From Endothia cerciana (Eukaryota; Ascomycota; Sordariomycetes; Diaporthales; Cryphonectriaceae): a stretch of DNA of 64,000 bases. Each line of letters begins with the position of its first letter. Within the stretch, counting starts at the first letter, position 1. Under the pieces are notes generated by a model. The model was not told the origin of the DNA. It did not search any database and was given only the letters and a program-made list of their open reading frames with translations. Location of the stretch: NCBI GenBank assembly GCA_026119935.1, contig JALRMH010000029.1, positions 248,001 to 312,000 on the forward strand, in the 5' to 3' direction. The position numbers were made by a program, and so were the translations under genes. Of this stretch, positions 52,495 through 64,000 are shown piece after piece.

Positions 52495-55275
52495 GTACCT
52501 AATCAAAATTTCGTCGTCCTCACCACATAAGCCGTAGCGTCCCACTCGCGGGACATGAAGCTCCATTCACGATTTCTGGTTGGTACCAGCGAAAATACGC
52601 CCGGAACCAGGTGTCCAGAATTGTGTTTGGGGTGTTTCCGTGCTTGTGCGTAGAAGGCGAGATGTTGATGAGCCAAACAGCAGTTTCAACGCTTTCCGGC
52701 CAGAGTCCTTCAGGTGGGTTTGCGGACAGTAACAGGGCTAGAGAGCGTTCAACCACCTCTCGTCCTGCTCGTTCCGCGCCTCCATTTAACTCTTTAGTGC
52801 GTGGAGGGGCTATTTCGAGATCGATGTCCTCTTCAGCACACCACGTTCCGTATGCTGTTTATGAATCTAAGCTTATAACAGCCGCTTCTGCGTCTTGTCG
52901 AATTTTGCAAATATGCAACCGAACCTGTCTATACACCTAGGCTTCAAAGTTCCTGAGCGCGGAAAAGACTGTTTGTCGATCCTTGCCTGCAAGGATCGAA
53001 ACGAAGAGCTTTCCACTAAACTCGTCTTTCTAGATGAGGGCATACTTTGATCCTTCTTGAGCTGGTAGGAAAAGGAAGAGATCCCAACTGACTCCTCCAG
53101 AACAGTCTCGGGCTCGCGGTTTCTGATAGCTCTTGGTGTATCGTTATGGTGATGAATGCGCGAGAACAAGCTTCACAGTCGATACACTTCGTTCCGTTGA
53201 TTTTGATACCCCTCACTGTCTTGACGAGCTGCTTCAGAGCCTCAGCGCCCAAGTGTCCTGACCTTAGGTGCCAGAGGTGTTCCGAATCATCTCTTGGACG
53301 CGCTTCGTCCACTGACGGACGGAAAGGGCGATTCTATTGTCCTTCTGGTATAACTAGCAGGACTAGTATGCCTGCTAGGCTCCGGTGCACAGCATCGGAA
53401 AGCATGAGATAGATCGAAGTAGTGTTTGTATTGAGTTCGAGAAAGACAAGATTGAACTTTCGTATTAGTTCTATTACAACGACGCTCCTTTTAAGCGTTC
53501 CTGAGCGCATCGTGCAATCCTGCCCACAGTACCAGATTCTAGCTTTTCGTAATCTGGCCTCTGATACTATATTGACGGGAAAGTTCTCAACAACTGCTAC
53601 CTCTCGCAAGCGCAAATCATTTGTATGTGGTCTATTTTCCCCATTTAGAGCGTTCTTAAAGAACCTAGTGCCGTACCCAATGATTGGAAGGGTTGAGGCG
53701 CCTGCTTCTATAGTTTCATTTCCATCACTGCGCCTGAAAGAGCCAGGCTTAAGAAGGTCGATGGAGTTGACTAGATGGACCGCGCTGTAGTTGTTGATAA
53801 GTGTGCTTGACGCAAGAGGGTGTTTTTCAGTTGTTGTGGTAGCGAAGATAGCTGCGGCTATACCCCCTGGTTCCTTGTCAGGAGTTCCGGGTTGATAATT
53901 GCTTGTTGAAGCAAGCTTGAAAGGTGGTGATTTATAAAGATAGTGTTGAAAGAGAGTAGAAAGTTGATATTAGTGCTTGCAGGTTATGCCTTGATGATTC
54001 TGGGTATGAGCTCCTCTCGCTTCTCCCTTGAGCGTTCTCAGGCTTGTATGCAGGAGGCGTCTAGTTCTGTGGTATCTACCCGGCTGTTTTGAGCTTTTCT
54101 TTGAGAGCTGAATACCTTGGAATTCCTAGTCGCTGGAGAATGGCCGCTTTTACGTCTTTTTCTGGGCGCTTGAAGGTGTCATTTTTAAGCTCCTCGCCTG
54201 TACATGTGTACTTTAAAGAATGGCAGCGCTTGGGCGCCCAGGAGTAAAGTTCCCTGTTTTTCGGTCTGCAGGGGCATTGATAACCATCTTTCTCACGCTT
54301 GCGAGCCGTATTTCCGGTATTTGAGTTTCTTTCACCTTCCCTTTTGGGAGGTGACCCACCCCCAAGGGCAGTGAAGATAGCGACATCGCCTGTTCCATGC
54401 GTGTTTTGTTCTTATCAAAAATGGACCAGGGCTGCGAACGCTTTAGACACCTCCTCAAGGGTCTGGAGGGGTCTTCCAAGCGCATCGTTCTTGATAAGCT
54501 CTTGGCGCTCATTTTGGTTCCAGTTTGGTGCCATACGCACAGATACGGCTTGGAGGAACTCATCCACTCCTTGGAACCCTTGGACATCTGCAATCTGGTA
54601 GGTCTGGGCCTAGAGGAGTAGCGAGATGTAGTCGTTATACCATTAGGACGGCCGTATGCCCCCTTCTCGTGCTTTTCGGAGATAAGCTTGCTAAGCTGCG
54701 CGCACAGAATTCCTGATTGCGTCGTCTGAAGGAGCAAGATGGTCTTTCAGGTTCCGGACGATCTGCTGCACGGAAAAGGTGTTTTGACGATTAAGCCTGA
54801 TAGTGTGTGTTGAGAGAAGGCTGCTCGAAACAGTGTTTTGAATCCAGTTATACACCTTCTGGATATTTGCCTGCGTTAACGCTTTCTTTGGCACCTCTGC
54901 TTGAAGGCGACGAAGGTAGCGATCGCATTCCTTGTCCATACGCTCGTCTGGTAGGGCTTTGTAGGGTGATGGTTCCTCCAGCGTGAGAAGAGTATCCAGA
55001 AGCTCTTCCCTGAGGCGTTGATATTGCTTGGGCTGAGCATCAGCCCTCTGTTTTCTGGCCTTTTCGTGCTCAATGCTCCATTCTTCGAAGTCGGGAATAT
55101 TCCCTTGAAGCTCCGGCGTTGGAGCGTCTAGGGCATCCGGATTGATGTATGCCCAGCAGTCCTTGAGCATGCAAATAGACTTTAGGGTCGCGAATCATAG
55201 TGGAAACGAATAGGTATCAACGCACTTAAGCGTGATGGCGATGTCTGAATCTTCAGCCATGAATGGAGAGTAGAA
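52495..55275 (-). mobile_element. Truncated Copia (Ty1-type) retrotransposon relic
   Basis: The minus strand holds gag and the first part of pol in the Copia order. Gag starts at about 55260 (MAEDSDIAITL) with an early TGA, continues with CWAYINPDALDAP and ADVQGFQGVDEFLQ, and ends in a Cys/His-poor knuckle remnant near 54260. A protease/gag-pre-integrase stretch follows (VENFPVNIVSEARL; EHLWHLRSGHLGAEAL with CIDCEAC). The integrase core ends with LNGGAERAGREVVERSL, then WPESVETAVWLINISPS. Stops and frameshifts interrupt every part. Reverse transcriptase and RNase H are absent: recognisable coding ends at WDATAYVVRTTKF near 52500. No LTRs were found. The truncated end lies about 40 bp from the 5' end of the tRNA gene. 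Confidence 0.8.
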
Positions 55276-56113
55276 ACGAATGTTTGAAGTGTAAGGGCTA
55301 AAAAGAAGACGACCACAGAGTCTGTTCCTGTAGAGATATGGGGAGGATTTCCTGGCGAACCGGGCTCATAACTATAAGGAAATAGTTGCTCTGTGAGCAT
55401 GGAAGGAATTGAATTGGATTATCTTGATAAAAGAATATCTAATTATGGAATAAGCTCGAGAAGAGTGGTTTAAGTTGGCATATTGCCCAGGGTTAGCGTC
55501 CAGGAGCGTGTCCTTTCCACAGAATCTCCTTGACTCGATTTTCACAAAAGGGATAACATCTTGCTACCTTCCAGAATTACGAATGTATAGCTCTAATATT
55601 GGATATCGCTTAGTTCTACTCTTCAGCCAGCGAGAAGTATATGATCCATAGAGGGATATTGTTGTTGAATTCATCCTTACTTGAGAAAATTCTCCTCCAG
55701 AGCTGCACCACTACATTCGAAAGTGATCCCTACCCCTTTTGTACTCTTGAAGTGTTTGAGGTCTTCTCGTCGTCACCGTGCTGTGACCAGACGTATCCCA
55801 TACAGCAACTGAGGTCATCACCACCACGCACGGCTCGTGCCCCTCTGATGAGACCTAGAGTCTGCCTTGCCTTCCAAGAAGTTCTGCGAGATCAAGACCT
55901 CTCAAAGAAAAGGCAGGTGGACGAGCAGTACGAGTAAGCACCGCTGGGACTGTTGCTGTTGTACAACATCACGACATGCCTCCACTGGCCTCTGGCTCAA
56001 ACGTAGGGGAGTCCTCATCAACGTCTAGTCTACAGATCGCAATAATCTCGAGTTCTCTGGCAGAGGCATCCCTTATACGGCCCGAGTAGCGCCCAAAGTG
56101 CCTCTCAGCACGG
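55276..56113. other. Gap between the Copia relic and the flavin monooxygenase
   Basis: About 840 bp of AT-rich DNA with only short frames. It may include the degraded 5' leader and LTR of the Copia element, but no TG...CA unit with a target duplication could be recognised. Confidence 0.45.
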
Positions 56114-57626
56114 TCAGATGTGGTTCTGGGGCGCAACACCGTTCTCCTCCACCCTCTCCAGCTCCTCCCTCGCCTTCTTGTTCTCCCTCCGCCACATCTC
56201 GATCCTCCTGTCATGGCCGTCCATGAAGGCCCTGAACCACTTCTCGTCAAACCTGGGCAGCGTCCTCCCCTCGCCCGCGGCGGTGGGCCCGCCCGCCAGC
56301 GCCCGCACCTCCTCAAAGTACTCCTCGAAGTCCGGGAACACCATCTGGAACCCGGGCCCGTCGCCCTTGCGCGCGACCCTCTCCTCCTCCCACGCGCGCA
56401 TCTCGTCGCGGCCCGGCAGGGTGCCCCGCCCCGCGAGGAGCCTCGCGGCGTAGACGGCCTGCCACTCGAAGATCTTGAACGTCAGGCCGGCCCCGACGGC
56501 CCCGACGAAGAGCAGCGTGGGGTCCTCGCGCCAGACGACGTGCTGGTACAGGCCCGGGACGCGGTTGTTGCGCACGGGCACCTGCGGGAGGAACGGCAGG
56601 GACCAGCTGTAGCCCGTGCCGAAGATGATGTGGTCCACGCCCGCGACGCTCGTGCCGTCCACGAGGTGCACCGCGCGCGCGGCCGCGTCCACGCGCGCGA
56701 TCGAGGGGTGCCTGCGTATGCGGGGGTGGTTGAACGCCTCGTCCTTGAAGTAGATGTTGAAGTTGCGCCCCACCACGATGGCGTGCACGATGCCGCCGCC
56801 CCGCGTCACGCGGTGTGTGGCGAGGTCGTATGCTATATCCGCGCCGGAGACGGACGCGCCCACCACGACCACCGTCTGTACCGCGTTTCCCCCAGGTCAG
56901 CTCCCACAAGAGGTCCTCATTGGGGGGCCTCAGTGCCATTACAGCCCCGGGGGGGGGGGGGTGGGCGGACAGGCTACTCACCTTGCCCCGGAAGGCCTCC
57001 CGGCCTCTGAACATCTTGCTGTGCAGAACGCTCCCGGGCCTGCTTCGCTCAAACTCCTCCAGCCCCTCCACCGCCGGTATCCATGGGACGTTGAAATGCC
57101 CACTGGCCACGACGACAGCGTCGAATCTCTCCTCCCACCAGTGGTCCTCCCGGCCATCCGCCTCCTCCCGCCGCAGGGTCAACACCCACTCACCCGCCGC
57201 GGCATCCTTCACGACCCTCTCCACGCACGTCCCGTACTGCACCAGCCCCCCATACCCTTCCCTCCTGAACAGGGCCTCGACATACCGGCCCATGACGGTC
57301 CAGTGCCGGAACGGCGTCTCTGCCCCGTGCATCGAGACCGACCAGGCGGACCGCTCGGCCGGGATGTCCTCCACCCCGCCGCCCGTGAAGCACATCGCGG
57401 CGTCGTCGACGTTCGTCTCGAGGTACGGGTAGATGCTCGACTCCGCGAACCTCGGCTGGGCGGCCCCCGGCCGCAGCGGTGGCGTCCGCGCCGGGAGGGG
57501 TGCCGGGACTGGCACCGGCGGGTCTGCGCCCCGGGCCGCGATGGCGGGCAGGTTGGTGAGGTGAGGCGGCGGCTCCTTGTCCTCAACCCTGGGCCAGGAA
57601 AGGGTCATCAGTAAGCGAGAGTCTGG

Positions 57627-57667
<41 letters not shown>

Positions 57668-57832
57668 TGCCTGGGGGGAGGGGGGTTCAGAGACGTACCA
57701 GCACCCTCCGGGCACATCGCGCCTCTCAAAGACCTTGATCTCGTCGAAGACGTTCTCCCGCGCGAGGGCGTCGACGGTGATGGCGCCCGAGGGCCCGGCG
57801 CCGATCACAGCTACTCTCTTGGCTGGCTTCAT
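56114..57832 (-). CDS. Flavin-containing monooxygenase
   Basis: Three exons: 57699-57832, 56982-57588 and 56114-56875, with introns of 110 and 106 bp, give 500 residues. The FAD-binding loop VIGAGPSGA is at the N-terminus, followed by the acidic strand end FERRDVPGGCW. The middle has SIYPYLETNV and VVVASGHFNVPWIPAVEG, the second half of the FMO fold. The NADPH-binding loop VVVVGASVSGADIA begins exon 3, and FGTGYSWSLPFL closes the domain. The protein uses NADPH, FAD and O2 to oxygenate soft nucleophiles (N or S). Intron 1 contains a (GT)n microsatellite (57628-57665), and a G run lies in intron 2 (56949-56961). Substrate unknown; family assignment to N/S-oxygenating FMOs is likely, but a Baeyer-Villiger enzyme cannot be fully excluded. 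Confidence 0.9.
57628..57665. repeat. (CA)n microsatellite in an intron of the monooxygenase gene
   Basis: Nineteen uninterrupted CA units on the plus strand, GT on the transcribed sense strand. It lies inside the first intron and so does not change the protein, but its length may vary between isolates. Confidence 0.95.
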
Positions 57833-59096
57833 GGCCTAGGAAGCGAGGATATTTCACAAGACGGGTCACGGTGATCGACCATCAGGAAGCCGAGGCCTTT
57901 CTATCGCCGGAACGAGAACCAGCTATCTTAGTTTTAGTGCCCGGGGGTATATGATGAAATGAGCCGCGATATCTTGACGCTCGGGGTCCCGGCGCCGGCT
58001 CACGAAGAATGGATGCGGCGAACCCTACTGGGACTGAATCTTGACCAGCAGACATGCAATCAAGTAAACTCCCAGGAGCTGTGTCGCTTTTTTTTTTGGT
58101 TTTTTGGTTTTTTTCTTTTTTTCTTTCTTCCTTTTTTTTCCCCCATGAGGAGAGCCGGGTGTCGGACGACCTCGCGGTCTGTTGCGAGGCCCGAGTATAA
58201 ACTAGGGTCGCAGCCACTCGGGCGACCGGCGATGGTGTGATCGCGCGCGGACATTTGCACATTCTCCCACGCCGGTAGTTTGCATTGCATGAGATACTAC
58301 CCTCCCACGTGTATTTCCTGGTGACACATCCTTCTTTATCATGATCCTATCCGATGGGATGTCGAGCCTTCTTCGTGATGCTTTCGATTCAGCGCTTTCG
58401 CTCCCAAGTATGTACAGTATGGTCCACTTCAAGATGAGCAAGCCCAGCAGCTGCGCATTTACAGTCCCGCACGTGTCTATATCATCCCACTACAGTACCG
58501 TATGTCAATATCGTCATGCAGAAACATCGACACACAGTATGCCGGCATGTGACGGGGGGATTACAAGCGGTCGATGGGAGGGTTCTCCCATAACTTGTGT
58601 TGGCTAACGTCTCCTAAGCATTGACCGAGGTAGGGTTGGCTCATTCAAGCACTCAATTCTCCAACGACTCGTGCTATCGTGCCATTCGTAGGAACGGCCT
58701 GGTCAGAGGCCTTTCTCCTGAGGGCCTCCTGAGCTACCAGATCCCCCGATTGGGGTAGAGAACGCTGGCAAGGGCCAATGGCCAGGCCTCCCTTCTATAC
58801 TGTCTAAACCCTGCGCTGCCAATTGCCTGCATGTTGAGGCCAGAAGATCATCAATGCAAGACATTATGGGAAACATGCCCTAGTTCTCCCTCTGAGCATC
58901 CTCATCTCGTCCGAGATACATATAACATCTGCACGACCGGAGCCCGTGCAACTCATATCCCATATTGCAACCCTACTCTTTGGGACCAGAACGCCGGTCT
59001 ATGCAAAACCCCCAGGTAGTTATCGATAGAAGGCCCCCCTTCCCCAAAACGCCATGCCAGCCAAGTTCATACCGTCCGGTCCGCATGCTGCCAGGA
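57833..59096. other. Gap with poly-T tract and monooxygenase promoter
   Basis: About 1.26 kb without a recognisable gene. A T-rich stretch runs 58087-58140. Short frames carry no domain. The first part should hold the promoter of the flavin monooxygenase, and the last part the 3' UTR of SYS1. Confidence 0.5.
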
Positions 59097-59942
59097 TCAC
59101 GGAGCTGCCTCCCCGTTCATCTTGACCATCTCATACTCCCCCGCCCCGTCCCTCCCCCTCCCTCTGCCCCTCCCCCTCGAGAACCCCTGCTCCTCATCCC
59201 CCGGCGGTGCGCCGTCCGCGGCCGCACTCGCGCCCTCTCCGGCGCCCCCCCCTTGTCCGCCTGCCGCACTCCCGTTCGCAGCGCCGGTGATACTACTGCC
59301 CCCCTGCCCGCCGAAGAATACGGGCCTCAGCTCGCGGTACTGACAGCCCCAGATCCCCAGCGCCACGCCCACCGCGCTGGAGACGGCCATGGTGACCCAC
59401 CAGAGGAAGTGCCTCGGTATCTGGCCCGAGTACAGAGAGACGACGACGAGGTGGATGAAGTGGGTGGTGAGGGAGAAGTCGAGGACGAGTTTGGAGCGGA
59501 CCACGATCAGGACCATCGCCACGGAGCTGGACAGCGCGGCGCCCGTCGGTCAGCAAGCTGCACAGCACAATCTGGATCAAGAAAACCCCCCCCGCTTCCC
59601 CCCCCCCCCCCCCCCAAACTCAGAGCTTCCGAGGACCCGTCGTGAAGCCCCTGCGGGTGAGGAGCAGGAGTAATAGGAGAGAGCCACACACATGAACAGT
59701 CCTCCGTCTAGTATCCACATGAAGGCGTTCAGCCACCCCTGCGTCGTGTCACCCCTGACCGCGGACCACCCCAGCACCAGCTCTGGCTTGAACCCCCTCC
59801 CAGACACGAGCGCGCTGAAGAGCATGAGCACCAGCGCGGCGGCGTAGTAGAGGGCCTGCAGCGCGGCGATCTGCGTCAGGATCTTTAGCGGCGGCAGTTC
59901 GGTTAGGGCGCCGGGGCGCGGTGGCCTCCTCCGGCGGGGCAT
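59097..59942 (-). CDS. SYS1: Golgi integral membrane protein SYS1
   Basis: Two exons, 59692-59942 and 59097-59526, give 226 residues. The splice is set by frame: donor GTGTGT and acceptor CCAG join FI-SVAMVLIVVRSKLVLDF, a conserved SYS1 segment. Four hydrophobic helices are visible: ILTQIAALQALYYAAALVLM, WLNAFMWILDGGLFISVAMV, DFSLTTHFIHLVVVSLY, and WWVTMAVSSAVGVALGIWGC, followed by QYRELRPVFFG. SYS1 recruits the small GTPase Arl3/ARFRP1 to the trans-Golgi and so helps tethering of vesicles. The C-terminal tail is long and Gly/Ala-rich with an RGRGRGRGR patch, more extended than in yeast. The 165-bp intron contains an 18-base pyrimidine run of C. Confidence 0.9.
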
Positions 59943-60674
59943 AACGGTGTGCTGTTGTTGGGCTTGAGGACGAGGCGGGCCCGCGCGTTGTTAGGGAGGG
60001 GCGGTCACTGTCGAGTAGACCGGCGTGCGCGCTTTCGACCTGGGTATCGCAGATGAGGTGTCCAGGATCTGGGGAAAAGGGCTCGGTCTCGGATCCCAGG
60101 GAGCGTGGCTACCCTAGGCGCATCTCGATGTGGTCAGGGAAGGCGAGGTAGACTCGTTTTTTTTTTGTTGCTCGCAGGCTCTTTCTGTGTGAGGGAGGCT
60201 CTCGAAAAGTGTGGGAGTGAATTTGAATGAGCGTGTAAAGTTCCAGATCTTGGAAAAAGAGGATGAAGATGAACAGGTGTCGTCGTGTGATGGATCCCAA
60301 TTCAAACCCAAGGTCCCTTGCCCCAAACTTCCCTGGACAGACATGACAGGCTGGTCGGCCATGACATTGCATGTTGCTGGGCCCCCTGCCGCTGATGTGG
60401 CGGCAGGCATGGGAGGAGGCTCTAGAAGCTCAGCTTCCCGCACTAACCTGATAAGCCTTAACCTCACTGGGACCACAGCAGACCGCCCAAGAAATTCTGC
60501 CGCTTGCTGCCCGCTCCGCTCCGCTCCGCTCCGACATCATCAAAGCCCTCTCTTCCTCTGTTACTTACGCACCACAGATCCCCCCAGCAATATTATTCTC
60601 TTTCTTCCTTCCTTGCTCTCTGAAAACACAGGTCTATGCCCCAAGGCCTCATAAACCTCTGCACCGCCTCCAAG
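59943..60674. promoter_or_regulatory. Divergent promoter between SYS1 and COA6
   Basis: About 730 bp separate the two start codons. It contains a T9 run at 60155-60165 and a short tandem repeat GCTCC(GCTCC)3 at 60511-60530 before COA6. Only short frames without domains occur. Confidence 0.45.
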
Positions 60675-61188
60675 ATGGGCCTCACCTCCTGGCTCAACCC
60701 CTTCGGCTACTCCTCCTCCCCCACCACCGAGACCAAGCGCGCCGAGGAGGTCCGCGCCGGCCTGCGTGCCCCGGACCGGACCGAGCGCAGGCGGTGCTGG
60801 GAGTCGAGGGACGCGTACTTCGCCTGCCTGGACCGCAACGATATACTCGACGCCCTCAAGGACGAGAAGGCCGCCGCCAGGGCGTGTGGGGCCGAGGCGG
60901 TCGGCTTCGAGAGGGATTGTGCGCGCGAGTGGGTGGGTCTTGGCCGTTCCCCCTCCCCCGCCCCCCACTACCTTCTCAGGAGGGGTCTGGTGTGAGATGG
61001 ACTATGGAGGGAAGATGTAAAGAGAGAGGTGATTGGCTGACGGCGTTGTGGTGGTACAGGTCACATACTTCAAGAAGTGGCGCGTCGCAGATCACAACAA
61101 GAAGCAGCGGCTCAAGCAGCTGGAAGCGCAGGGTGCACAGTCCATGGAGATAACAGGCGGGCCGGGGGGACCACCGCCGGGGCGATGA
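60675..61188 (+). CDS. COA6: Cytochrome c oxidase assembly factor 6 (COA6)
   Basis: Two exons, 60675-60932 and 61060-61188, with a 127-bp intron, give 128 residues. The start at 60675 (MGLTSWLNPFGY) is the usual beginning. An in-frame ATG 39 bp upstream is possible but less likely. The core holds CWESRDAYFAC (CX9C) and CGAEAVGFERDC (CX10C), exactly the twin-cysteine pattern of COA6. REW-VTYFKKWRVADHNKKQRL spans the splice junction, as in homologues. The protein is imported into the mitochondrial intermembrane space by the Mia40 pathway and helps deliver copper to the CuA site of Cox2. Confidence 0.93.
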
Positions 61189-62101
61189 AGGACGAAGAAC
61201 AAGGGCCATGCTTCCGGACACCAGGGACAGGCTTGGGCTAATCTTGAACCCGACAGCGTGGATCAACCGGAACAACGCTGCTGCGTTGAGTGTTTTATAT
61301 ACGAGTGTAAGATAGTGCGGAAGGACATGAAAATTTAGGACCAGGAAAAGGGGGGACACAACACCCAAGGGGCATACCACCTTCTTCGTGGAGGCCCATG
61401 GAGAGATCACACGTGCGGAGGACGGAATACCAAGAACGCATCTCAACCATTGGCTAGTTCACTTCTCGATTCATCCAACGTGGTAGTCTACGAGGTATCA
61501 TGAGAGCTATGTACAACACGCGCCCGCCAGTCTATACCCTGCGACCCTCGATTCTTCCCTCTTCCTCCTGCGTCCCCATGAGTTCGACCCCCCACCGCCG
61601 TTCTTTTATTTGCATTATCCAGGAGCGCTCTCCCAGCACGGACAGTTTCCAGTCCGCCCCCGCACACCCATCTAACCCAACAAACGCCGAGCATCCCAAA
61701 TAACAATGACAAAGGAGAGAAGAAGGCAGGCAGGCAGACTTGCGCTGGTCGGCAGTTTAGTTGGTCGTGGCCTTGGGTTTCGCCTCGGCAACGACAAAGG
61801 TTCAGAGAACAGACAACGAAGAGGAAGAATATAGACAAGAAGTTTAGACGGTTTCTGCATGTGATTCGATGCTTTCTCCGAGGCTGTGGTGGTATCATAT
61901 CTTTCTTTTTCTTCTCTGGACAGTAAATAAAATTTCGTGGAAGTAGTAGAGGCAAGTCGATTTGGCGGGACAAGAGTCTCCCGGAAATTGTTTGCTTGTT
62001 TGCTCGCGCGCTCGCTCGCTCCGTCAACAGCATCCGCCGGTTCGTCCTTCTCGTGTCTCTGTCCTCTCGACCATCCTAACTGTCCAGGCACAGGTCTCCT
62101 C
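61189..62101. other. Gap between convergent COA6 and PIP5-kinase genes
   Basis: About 910 bp that should hold both 3' UTRs. A minus-strand frame at 61488-62033 has Leu-rich stretches but no domain and is judged spurious. Confidence 0.55.
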
Positions 62102-64000
62102 CTAGGCGTGACCATCAGCCATGGGCAGCGGAGGAAGAGCCTTCTCGAGGCTGTCGCGGCTGAGCGGTCCCCTAATGCTTTGCTTGCCTGAGCCCTGGGT
62201 TCCACTCCTGTCCCGACCAGGCTCCACACCGATTCCGCTATCAGCTGATTCAGGCTTCGTCAGGCGCTTTCCATGCCCGTTGCCTGACGGCTCCCTAGCA
62301 GTCTTGGGGGGTGTCGGTGGGGCTCTCGAGGGTGCGTCGCGAATGTGCGAGATTGTGGAGTTGCCATAGAAGCCCTGACCATCCTTGGCCGGAGTCACGG
62401 GCCGCGGCTCAGCCGTCCGACCGCTGGTCCGGTTTGCGCTGTGATCACGGCCACCATTCGTCGATACTTCGCCAGTCTCCTCGACTGTCTCTAGTATCGG
62501 GTTGTTGGTTGAATCACGGCCGTTTGGGGGACTGCTTCCAAGCAGAGATGGAGCGGCTGCGGTCGCTATTGAGGGGAAGATGCCGGTGGATGCGGTACCA
62601 GACGTCTTCAGAGTGCGATCCGGGACGCCCTGCTCGGTATGACCATGCTTTTCAGACCTGTATGCGGCTTCCTCTGCCCGTCGCATGGTCTCTTCGGCCT
62701 CGGGAGATCTGGACCCAGAAGGACGGCCTGGTGGTGCGGGAGGCTGGTGCGTTGGCGCCGCAGGGTAGTTATTACTCGTCGACCTGCGACCGGTGCTGTT
62801 CCAGCTTGGGGCACGATGCTTCTCTTTCTCAGCAGCACCTTCCGCCGCCTTCTCTTGTTCCAGCCGCTCTGCCTCCTCGCGAGATACTGTGATCCCTTCC
62901 ATGAAGCTGAGAAATCTATCACCGTACTGCTCCGGAGGCAGGGCAGAGATCTGGTTTCGGTCGTTGGACAAGCCCTTCCAGAAGTGCTCGATCTTCTTGA
63001 TCATTCCGTACTGTGTGCGATGTCAGTATCCCTGGAGGACGAGCGGCCTTGTTCTTCTACTTACATGGGTGAGGCAGTCAATCACTCCCAGGTAATAGAT
63101 CTCATCACCTGGGCTATCGTCCTCGTGGGTTGCCCTCATGCCACCATCATCCTGATAGAAGATCGAGTCCGATTTGGCGCCTTCCTCAAGGACATCAGGC
63201 ATGCCAGCCGAAGATTTCCCCATCGGCACGGGCCGTTCGGCCTTGATGAGCTGACGCATCTGAGCCGCGCGGCGTTGATTCTCCAGCTTTGACGGGGTCC
63301 GCATCAGCACTTGATTAGGATCCTGCTCCGCCTGCTCGCCGCCGGGGCTAAAGACCTGCAGATTCCGGGCTCGCAAGTTCTCGTCGTTGCCCTTCCGGAT
63401 GTCATGGACGCCTATCAGGAGGGAATAGTCCATGATTTGCAGCTTCTGCATCAGCTTGACGTCCTTTTGAAGCTGTTCCATGAAGAGTCGCTTTTTCTGC
63501 AGGCCCAGCTCCAGATGCCGCTGCCGCCGCAGCCAATTCAGGTCTTTCAGCGTCGCTCTTGGGTTCTTCTCCAGATCCTCTTCCTTGTAGTCTCTCCCAA
63601 TCGTCGATCCCTTCAGATCGAAGGTGGTGTGGATGTCTCGATGCGGCGGGAAGAGGTTGTTCATGACGACGAAATGTATCTTCCTTCCCCACGGCGTCTT
63701 CACCCGGTGCAGACCGTAGAACTGGGAAAGAAGGGTGTTTGGGTTATCCGTAACATGCTGATAGTACTCCTTCAGTATCTTTCGGAGGAACTTGTGCTCA
63801 GCATGGTGAATCGTCTTGATGATGAACCTGTAGTCCCTGGAGAAGTAAAAGAAACTCCCGCTCTTGCCCGGGGACCCGAGCTCGGAGAGGATGTATTTGC
63901 CTGTCAGTGACATCAGGTAGTCGGCTGGGTCAAGGCGGAATAATTGTCGTAGATGTCGAAACACCCAGGGTGCATAGTCCTTAAACTTGAAATCGTACTT
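62102..64000 (-). CDS. Phosphatidylinositol-4-phosphate 5-kinase, MSS4 type (partial, N-terminus off the right edge)
   Basis: Two exons visible: 63065-64000 (continuing past the edge) and 62102-63010, separated by a 54-bp intron with a GTAAGT donor. The kinase core reads KSGSFFYFSRDYRFIIKT with the ATP-binding lysine, then NPNTLLSQFYGLHRVK, FDLKGSTIGR, and MDYSLLIGVHD (MDYSLL motif with the catalytic Asp-containing loop nearby). YYLGVIDCLTHYG, spanning the splice site, carries the metal-binding Ile-Asp. The activation loop region reads KKIEHFWKGLSND. The enzyme makes PI(4,5)P2 at the plasma membrane and so controls actin, endocytosis and signalling. The C-terminal 270 residues are Ser/Pro-rich and disordered. 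A ~90-residue insert within the kinase core (residues after RARNLQVFSPGG) is normal for fungal members. Confidence 0.92.

Noticed and set aside
61488..62033. Minus-strand frame with a hydrophobic stretch beyond the PIP5-kinase stop
   Set aside because: It lies in the 3' region of the kinase gene, has no domain, and is opposed by another unrelated frame of similar length.

Overview
The window looks like nuclear DNA of a filamentous ascomycete, most probably a Sordariomycete. Genes carry short GT-AG introns (mostly 50-170 bp), coding DNA is GC-rich, and the gene set is typical of Pezizomycotina: MED9, SYS1, COA6, a MYST acetyltransferase, a tannase and a DIM-2-type DNA methyltransferase. AT-rich islands between the genes hold decayed transposons. 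Their nonsense codons are mainly TAG or TAA where CAG, CAA or TGG is expected, the signature of repeat-induced point mutation (RIP).

Layout. 1-8.2 kb: SDR oxidoreductase (-, cut by the left edge), cofactor-independent phosphoglycerate mutase (-), MED9 (+), a repetitive acidic ORF in the same frame as MED9 and separated from it by one TAG (+), and tubulin cofactor C (-). 9.4-11.6 kb: a decayed MULE transposon with ~107-bp terminal inverted repeats and a target duplication. 13.0-16.8 kb: secreted tannase (+), then a Tc1-type element that itself contains a solo LTR with a perfect CTATT duplication. 17.9-20.6 kb: a broken carboxylesterase (-) and a C2H2 zinc-finger gene (+). 20.9-28.4 kb: a repeat-rich island with duplicated blocks, two convergent copies of an LTR-leader-like repeat, a dead LaeA-type methyltransferase fragment, an intact coiled-coil ORF (-) and a LINE RNase H relic. 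28.6-51.7 kb: ankyrin-like gene (-), mitochondrial RMND1/DUF155 protein (+), a Gln/Pro-rich nuclear protein (-), a Ser/Thr-rich secreted protein (+), DIM-2-like DNA methyltransferase (-), a probable mitochondrial organelle-expression factor (-) and a MYST histone acetyltransferase (+). 52.3-55.3 kb: an intron-containing tRNA-Asn (-), with a truncated Copia relic starting about 40 bp from its 5' end. 56.1-64 kb: flavin monooxygenase (-), SYS1 (-), COA6 (+) and a PIP5-kinase (-, cut by the right edge).

How it fits together. Most genes are independent housekeeping genes, not a pathway cluster. The common thread is genome defence: the window holds a methyltransferase of the class that methylates RIP-mutated DNA, and several relics that look RIP-mutated. 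The tannase next to a carboxylesterase pseudogene suggests a saprotrophic or plant-associated habit. The strongest unexplained signal is the repeat-bearing open frame that continues past the MED9 stop codon. Splice sites were chosen by eye from reading frame, GT-AG consensus and protein continuity.
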